Shown here piece after piece: positions 59,895 to 64,000 of a DNA stretch of 64,000 bases. Made by a program: the position numbers and the translations under genes. Numbering within the stretch: position 1 is the stretch's first letter; each line of letters starts with the position of its first letter. Origin of the DNA: DAORHV01 sp964458645 (GTDB lineage: Bacteria > Patescibacteriota > Gracilibacteria > Peribacterales > Peribacteraceae); assembly GCA_964458645.1 (NCBI GenBank), contig CAYWJU010000003.1, positions 1-64,000 on the forward strand, given 5' to 3'. The notes below the pieces were generated by a model. It did no database searches, was not told the origin of the DNA, and saw nothing but the letters and a program-made list of their open reading frames with translations.

Positions 59895-60791
59895 TTACAG
59901 GGGAAATGGACGAGAGGAAATCGATGAACGCCTGGCGCTCAAGGCGAGCGTCAGAAGAACGGCGATGACGAGAGTGAATGCCACGACGTACTCCTCGGGG
60001 CCCGTCTTCGTGACGCGGGGGGCGCGAGGAACGCGCATGGCGGGAGCTTTCGACGTCGGTTTCGTAACGACCGGTTTGGGTGTGATTTCGGCGCCTCCAT
60101 GAATGCCATCTGCCAGCGTTTCGCTTGGGCCGCCGACCTCGTTGCCTTGAATGACATCGGACTGCGAATCTTCCGGCTTGTAGAATGTGCGAACGTAGTC
60201 GGATGCATTGGCGCGATAGATAGGCGATCCGTATGCACCGTTTCCGCCACCGGTGCCTCCACCACCTCCTGCTCCGCCGCTGTTGCCGCCGTGACCAGAG
60301 CCTCCGCTGCCACCCCCTGTCGATCCGCCGGAACCACCGGTTGTGCCGCCAGTTGTGCTGGACGAAGAGGAGGAGAGAGAAGAGGAAGTCGAAGAAACGC
60401 TGGTGGACGAAGACGTGCTGGAATTTGCGCTGCTGGGTGCCGATGAGAAATTCTCAAACGGATTGGGGATGGACGAAGACGAGCCACCAAACGGCAGCGG
60501 AACGGACGTCGACGATGACGATGACCCCTCAAAAGGATTGGGGATGGACGACGAGGAGCCGTCGAATGGCAATGGAATGGATGACGTGTTTCCCTCGAAC
60601 GGCAGTGGAATGGTCACCGAGCCGCCGAACGGCAGCGGCGTCTCCGACGACTGCGATGCCGCAGCGCCACCGAATACCTGAAAGGGGCTTAAGTAAGCCG
60701 CAAGACGCGTCTGCGTCGTAAACGACAACGCGATAAATCCGGTGAGTGCCAACGCACCGTACGGAAGCCAGCGAGGGAGTTTATGAAGCAA
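59895..60791 (-). CDS. cell-surface Ser/Gly-rich repeat protein with C-terminal membrane anchor
   Basis: 298 residues. One N-terminal membrane helix (LPYGALALTGFIALSF), then repeated P-x-PF-x-G units separated by Ser runs (SSSIPNPFEGSSSSS, PLPFGGSSSSIPNPF), a long Ser/Thr and Gly stretch, a small ordered segment (YRANASDYVRTFYKPEDSQ), and a C-terminal anchor (EEYVVAFTLVIAVLLTLALS followed by Arg residues), sortase-like in shape but without an LPxTG. The start TTG at 60791 is set by TACAAT seven bases upstream; the first gene of the operon with the repeat protein. Confidence 0.7.
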   Translation of the reverse strand: MLHKLPRWLPYGALALTGFIALSFTTQTRLAAYLSPFQVFGGAAASQSSETPLPFGGSVTIPLPFEGNTSSIPLPFDGSSSSIPNPFEGSSSSSTSVPLPFGGSSSSIPNPFENFSSAPSSANSSTSSSTSVSSTSSSLSSSSSSTTGGTTGGSGGSTGGGSGGSGHGGNSGGAGGGGGTGGGNGAYGSPIYRANASDYVRTFYKPEDSQSDVIQGNEVGGPSETLADGIHGGAEITPKPVVTKPTSKAPAMRVPRAPRVTKTGPEEYVVAFTLVIAVLLTLALSARRSSISSRPFPL

Positions 60792-60798
60792 TCTTCTT

Positions 60799-60804
60799 AT
60801 TGTA
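60799..60804 (-). promoter_or_regulatory. -10 element of the surface-protein operon
   Basis: Minus strand TACAAT seven bases before the TTG start at 60791. Confidence 0.45.
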
Positions 60805-60970
60805 GCACAAAATTCATGTGAAGAAAAGGAAGCAAGTACGCCCCTGCGTCTTGGGGAGGCGACTTTGCACACTTTCACCGGAAGCTACATTCTGAATTTG
60901 GCTAGTGTACTCAGCGGCTATGTTCCGTACTATTCAAGAAAGCGTATCTCCCCTTTTCCCCTTCCGTCCT

Positions 60971-62362
60971 ATGTCGACCATGACGTTCGGGCTGCCGGTC
61001 TGCAAGCGCACCGTTGCACTGCTTGCCGCAGCTTCTGTGTTTGCCTGGATCCTGAGTCCTGTGACAACCCTTGCTTCTTCGCACCGCGAAGCCCCGTACA
61101 TCAGCCAGGACGCCGCTGTGGACGGCACAGACTTTTACATGTTTTTGAGTCCCAGCGACGCCACCAAAATCGTGTTCGTGGCCAACTCCTACCCATTCCA
61201 CTATCCGGAAGGCGGACCGAACTATTTCCGTTTTGCCGATAACGCCATCTACGCGGTGCATATCGATGTAAACGGCGATGCCAAAGAAGACGTGACGTAC
61301 GCCTTCAAATTCAATACGACGGTCACAAACGGCAACACGTTCCTGTTCAACACGCAGGCAATCGTGAACCTGGCCGATGCCAACGTCCGCCAGACTTGGA
61401 AGGCCTACCGCATTAAGGGCATCTTCACCGGAAGCAACACGCAGCTGAAGGACGCCAATGTGGTCGCGAACGGAGAAATCGCCACGCCGGTCATTGGTTC
61501 CAAGAGCATGGCAAACTATGCCACCACCGCGGCACAGGCTATTGTGAACGCCGGAGCCAAGGGCAAATTCTTCGCCGGTGAGCGCGATGATCCGTTCTTC
61601 GTGGATTTGAAAGTATTCGACTTGCTGAACTTGGGTTCCAACACTGCGCACGACACCGTGGCCGGTGCCAACGTGAACTCCATCATCTTCGAAGTTCCGG
61701 TGCGCAGCCTGGTTGCCAAAGATCCGATCATCGGTGCATGGAGCGCCAACTACCGACCCGCTCAGCGCGTGATCAACAACCAGGGTGCACAAACCAACAG
61801 CACGACCTGGGTACAGGTGTCACGCTTGGGCATGCCGCTCGTAAACGAAGTCGTGGTTCCGCTGGCAGCCAAAGACTACTTCAACGCCTCCAAGCCCGTG
61901 GATGATTCCGGTACGAACGCCGCCGCGTACGTGCCGCTGGTCACCGCGCCCGAATTGGCCGGACTGTTGAAGAACGTGCTCAGTCTGGACTTCGACGGAG
62001 CTGGCACGGTCAACGTACCGACCACCAACCGCACCGATTTGGTGGAGGTCTTCCTGACCGGCGTCACCGGCTTGAATAAGCCAGCCAACGTGCGCGGCGC
62101 CGAAATGCTGCGCATCAACACGCTGACACCTTTGGCACAGACCCCCAACCGCCTGGGCGTCTTCGGTGGCGACACCGCCGGCTTCCCGAACGGACGCCGT
62201 TTGGCCGACGACGTGACGGATATCGCCATTCAAGCGGTGGCAGGAAAACTCGTGCAGGGCTTCACAGTTCCGTCCACCCTGGGTGACGGCATCGACGCCA
62301 ACGACAAGGCCTTCACGACGACCTTCCCGTACCTTGCCACCCCGCACCTGACCAAGCCGTAA
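60971..62362 (+). CDS. secreted DUF4331 protein
   Basis: 463 residues after a signal peptide (RTVALLAAASVFAWILSPVT). The mature protein begins SSHREAPYISQDAAVDGTDF, the defining start of DUF4331, and the conserved FVANSYPFHYPEGGPNYFRF, EVPVRSL and RLGMPLVNEVV blocks follow. DUF4331 proteins are secreted, of unknown function, and often lie beside extracytoplasmic sigma factors or cytochromes. Start selected by the leader TCTCCCCTTTTCCCCTTCC; TACTAT lies 37 bases upstream. Confidence 0.88.
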   Translation: MSTMTFGLPVCKRTVALLAAASVFAWILSPVTTLASSHREAPYISQDAAVDGTDFYMFLSPSDATKIVFVANSYPFHYPEGGPNYFRFADNAIYAVHIDVNGDAKEDVTYAFKFNTTVTNGNTFLFNTQAIVNLADANVRQTWKAYRIKGIFTGSNTQLKDANVVANGEIATPVIGSKSMANYATTAAQAIVNAGAKGKFFAGERDDPFFVDLKVFDLLNLGSNTAHDTVAGANVNSIIFEVPVRSLVAKDPIIGAWSANYRPAQRVINNQGAQTNSTTWVQVSRLGMPLVNEVVVPLAAKDYFNASKPVDDSGTNAAAYVPLVTAPELAGLLKNVLSLDFDGAGTVNVPTTNRTDLVEVFLTGVTGLNKPANVRGAEMLRINTLTPLAQTPNRLGVFGGDTAGFPNGRRLADDVTDIAIQAVAGKLVQGFTVPSTLGDGIDANDKAFTTTFPYLATPHLTKP

Positions 62363-62379
62363 TCGAAGATTTGACTGAA

Positions 62380-62411
62380 CGGAGCGCCCCTTGCGGACGC
62401 TCCGTTTTTTT
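62380..62411 (+). terminator. intrinsic terminator
   Basis: CGGAGCG...CGCTCCG stem followed by seven T; ends the DUF4331 transcript. Confidence 0.9.
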
Positions 62412-62492
62412 GGTGTAAAACTAATTTCAAGAGCGTACTTTTCACAGAGAAAAAACAAGCCGATTGTATCGACCGACAGAAGAATGCAGTCG

Positions 62493-62498
62493 TATACT
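62493..62498 (+). promoter_or_regulatory. -10 element of the Kazal-domain gene
   Basis: TATACT ending nine bases before the ATG at 62508. Confidence 0.55.
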
Positions 62499-62507
62499 GC
62501 GCCTCCT

Positions 62508-63440
62508 ATGACAGTGCATCGCATGGAAATGACCGGAAGCGTACGTACAGGCGGCTTGGCCGCACTGACTGCAGTGTTGCTGTTCGGCATGCCGATGGCA
62601 TCGTCGGCGGCAGTGGATGCGAATTGCTTGAGCAATGCGTCGCGCGATTTGAGCAATGAACTGAATTCGGCCTACAGCGATTACTCCGACGAAATGGAAC
62701 AGGTCACCAAAAATTTGTCCGAAAGCGATAAGAAGGCGTACCAAAATACGGACGCACAGCTGCAGCAAAATCTCATCAATCGTTCGCGCCAAGACTATGC
62801 TTACGGCCAAAGCGAGGCCAACCGACGACTGGGTTCCAAGGTCTACCAAGCCTGGAACACCTACTACTCCAAGCGCTCCTCCTGCGACCCATCGGCATCG
62901 TCGAATACCTCGTACCAGTACCAACAAGATCCCTACGCCAATACGTATCCGTATCAGCAGCAGTCATACGGCAATCCGTATCAGTACCCGTATACTAATC
63001 CGTACCAACAGTCGTACGGCATGTACCAATACCCATACAACTACCAGCCGTATCCGTACTCGAATTACGGCACGTACCGATCTCCGTACGGCGGATATTC
63101 CTATCCATATGAGTACATCTACAACCAAGGCTACTCGTACTCCTCGAGCGTGCAGTACTACGATAACTACGGCGTGCAGTACAACAATAACGGGCAGTAC
63201 ATTTGCCCGCAGGTGGTCATGACAACCCTGCCGTCGGGTTGCGGCTACGACTGCACATTGGACTCCTCTGGGTGTCGCCGCTGTGAGGTCAGTTGCCGCC
63301 GCTCCGCACAGCGCACCGAGACGTGCGGCTGCGCACAATCGTTCCGTCCGGTCTGCGGCAAAGACGGCGTCACATATACCAACGAATGCTACGCAGATTG
63401 CGCTGGCGTGGAAGTGCGCAAGATGAACGTCTGTTCATAG
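62508..63440 (+). CDS. secreted Tyr/Gln/Pro/Asn-rich protein with C-terminal Kazal-type protease-inhibitor domain
   Basis: 310 residues. Signal peptide (about 15-35), helical domain with two Cys (about 38-130), then a low-complexity stretch of about 130 residues built from PYQY, YPY, QQSYG and NPY units, a Cys-rich segment (VMTTLPSGCGYDCTLDSSGC), and a C-terminal Kazal domain CGCAQSFRPVCGKDGVTYTN followed by ECYADCAGVEVRKMNVC with the expected Cys spacing. The Kazal fold inhibits serine proteases; the prion-like middle may form surface fibres. Start set by the -10 element. Confidence 0.85.
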   Translation: MTVHRMEMTGSVRTGGLAALTAVLLFGMPMASSAAVDANCLSNASRDLSNELNSAYSDYSDEMEQVTKNLSESDKKAYQNTDAQLQQNLINRSRQDYAYGQSEANRRLGSKVYQAWNTYYSKRSSCDPSASSNTSYQYQQDPYANTYPYQQQSYGNPYQYPYTNPYQQSYGMYQYPYNYQPYPYSNYGTYRSPYGGYSYPYEYIYNQGYSYSSSVQYYDNYGVQYNNNGQYICPQVVMTTLPSGCGYDCTLDSSGCRRCEVSCRRSAQRTETCGCAQSFRPVCGKDGVTYTNECYADCAGVEVRKMNVCS

Positions 63441-63444
63441 AAGC

Positions 63445-63639
63445 TCAGCGACCAAGTGTGAGCGTATCGCTTTCGCCGACGTCCAGCGTGCCACCCGTTT
63501 GTGCAATCGGCGGCTGATTGTTGATGGGAATGGGACCCATGATCTGCCTCACCACAAGGAGCAGCGCGGCAAAAAATCCCAAGAGAGCGATGCCGAACAG
63601 CACGCTGGAAAGCCAGTCATGGCGTTGCTGCTGATCCAT
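63445..63639 (-). CDS. small membrane protein of unknown function
   Basis: 64 residues with one membrane helix (LFGIALLGFFAALLLVV) and a short hydrophilic C-terminal tail (GGTLDVGESDTLTLG). Follows the GlsB-like gene by 21 bases and is read in the same direction. Confidence 0.5.
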   Translation of the reverse strand: MDQQQRHDWLSSVLFGIALLGFFAALLLVVRQIMGPIPINNQPPIAQTGGTLDVGESDTLTLGR

Positions 63640-63660
63640 AGAACATTGGGGCAGAAGCGA

Positions 63661-63903
63661 CTAGGCGCGCTTGACGATACGTGCCAGTCCAAGGAACACC
63701 ACTGCGCCGATGGTCGCCATGATGATTGAACCGATCGTTCCGTACGCCTCTAGTCCGACAAAGCGGAAAATGAAACCGCCGATGACAGCGCCGATGACGC
63801 CGATGATTAAATTACCCAGTAGCCCGAAGCCGTGGCCGCTCATAAGAATTCCGGCCAACCAACCGGCGATCATGCCAATGATGATGAAAAAGAGGATATC
63901 CAT
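63661..63903 (-). CDS. GlsB/YeaQ/YmgE family stress-response membrane protein
   Basis: 80 residues with three membrane helices. The family motif GMIAGWLAGILMSGHGFGLL then GNLIIGVIGAVIGGFIFRF is present. Such proteins are induced by envelope or acid stress in other bacteria; biochemical role unknown. In-frame ATG codons at 63921 and 63909 are alternatives. No gene is seen in the last 97 bases of the window. Confidence 0.82.
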   Translation of the reverse strand: MDILFFIIIGMIAGWLAGILMSGHGFGLLGNLIIGVIGAVIGGFIFRFVGLEAYGTIGSIIMATIGAVVFLGLARIVKRA

Positions 63904-64000
63904 ACACATGATGACGGACATGTGCCGCAGCCCTTACCACGATCCTTGAGCATGCGCTCCTCTGCAGGGCGACTAGACTTCATCGACGCTGTCGCTATGC

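Overview
The window is a piece of one bacterial chromosome, with one assembly gap (ten N at 59128-59137). It uses the standard code: TGA is a stop in many overlapping ATGA gene junctions. Most genes are GC-rich and secreted proteins are frequent. Surface-layer (SLH) domains, Myxococcus-type cysteine-rich repeats, a cohesin-less dockerin, a type-2 isoleucyl-tRNA synthetase with extra domains and near absence of Shine-Dalgarno sequences together suggest a candidate-phyla-radiation bacterium, perhaps of the Peregrinibacteria/Peribacteria group. That placement is inference; no rRNA is present to test it.

Layout. 1-7786: ClpB (with a suspicious first 130 bases), a small membrane protein, an SLH-cupredoxin protein, a Tam41-family CDP-diacylglycerol synthase and uvrA. 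7800-23000: a secreted protein, a membrane metallophosphoesterase, a thioredoxin-like protein, a Nudix hydrolase, a (p)ppGpp hydrolase-type RSH protein fused to a multi-pass membrane domain, two genes of unknown role, an M20 peptidase, ileS carrying two inserted histidine-phosphatase domains, and small membrane proteins. 23238-23640: ssrA (tmRNA). 23600-about 28600: an AT-richer island inserted at the tmRNA 3' end, carrying a serine recombinase, small accessory genes, a MerR-like regulator and a MunI-like type II restriction-modification system with a controller protein.

28822-33830: a five-gene carotenoid operon (GGPP synthase, phytoene synthase, phytoene desaturase, UbiA-type lycopene elongase-like prenyltransferase, glycosyltransferase) in which every junction overlaps. 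33899-38600: VOC, YdeI-like and DUF1801 proteins flanking a second AT-rich insertion that holds a GHKL-ATPase/nuclease and a cytosine-5 DNA methyltransferase, a candidate defence pair. 38604-49000: exported and membrane proteins (dockerin metalloprotease, DoxX-like, TspO, DUF11, iron-permease-like) and an ECF sigma factor with a membrane-anchored partner. 49296-53089: an SLH esterase, a (p)ppGpp synthetase without an HD domain and an overlapping PAS-PAS-GAF sensor. 53105-64000: a large protein of unknown function, two surface proteins (one with twelve cysteine-rich repeats around a seven-bladed propeller), a DUF4331 protein, a Kazal-domain protein and two small membrane proteins.

A window-wide regulatory pattern stands out. 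For many genes a -10 hexamer (TANNNT) ends 6 to 9 bases before the start codon, which predicts leaderless mRNAs and fixes several starts. Other genes, mostly for exported proteins, have a short pyrimidine-rich leader (CTTCCCC or CCTTCC type) in place of a ribosome binding site. Stringent-response functions appear split between a membrane-fused hydrolase near 12 kb and a separate sensor-coupled synthetase near 51 kb.
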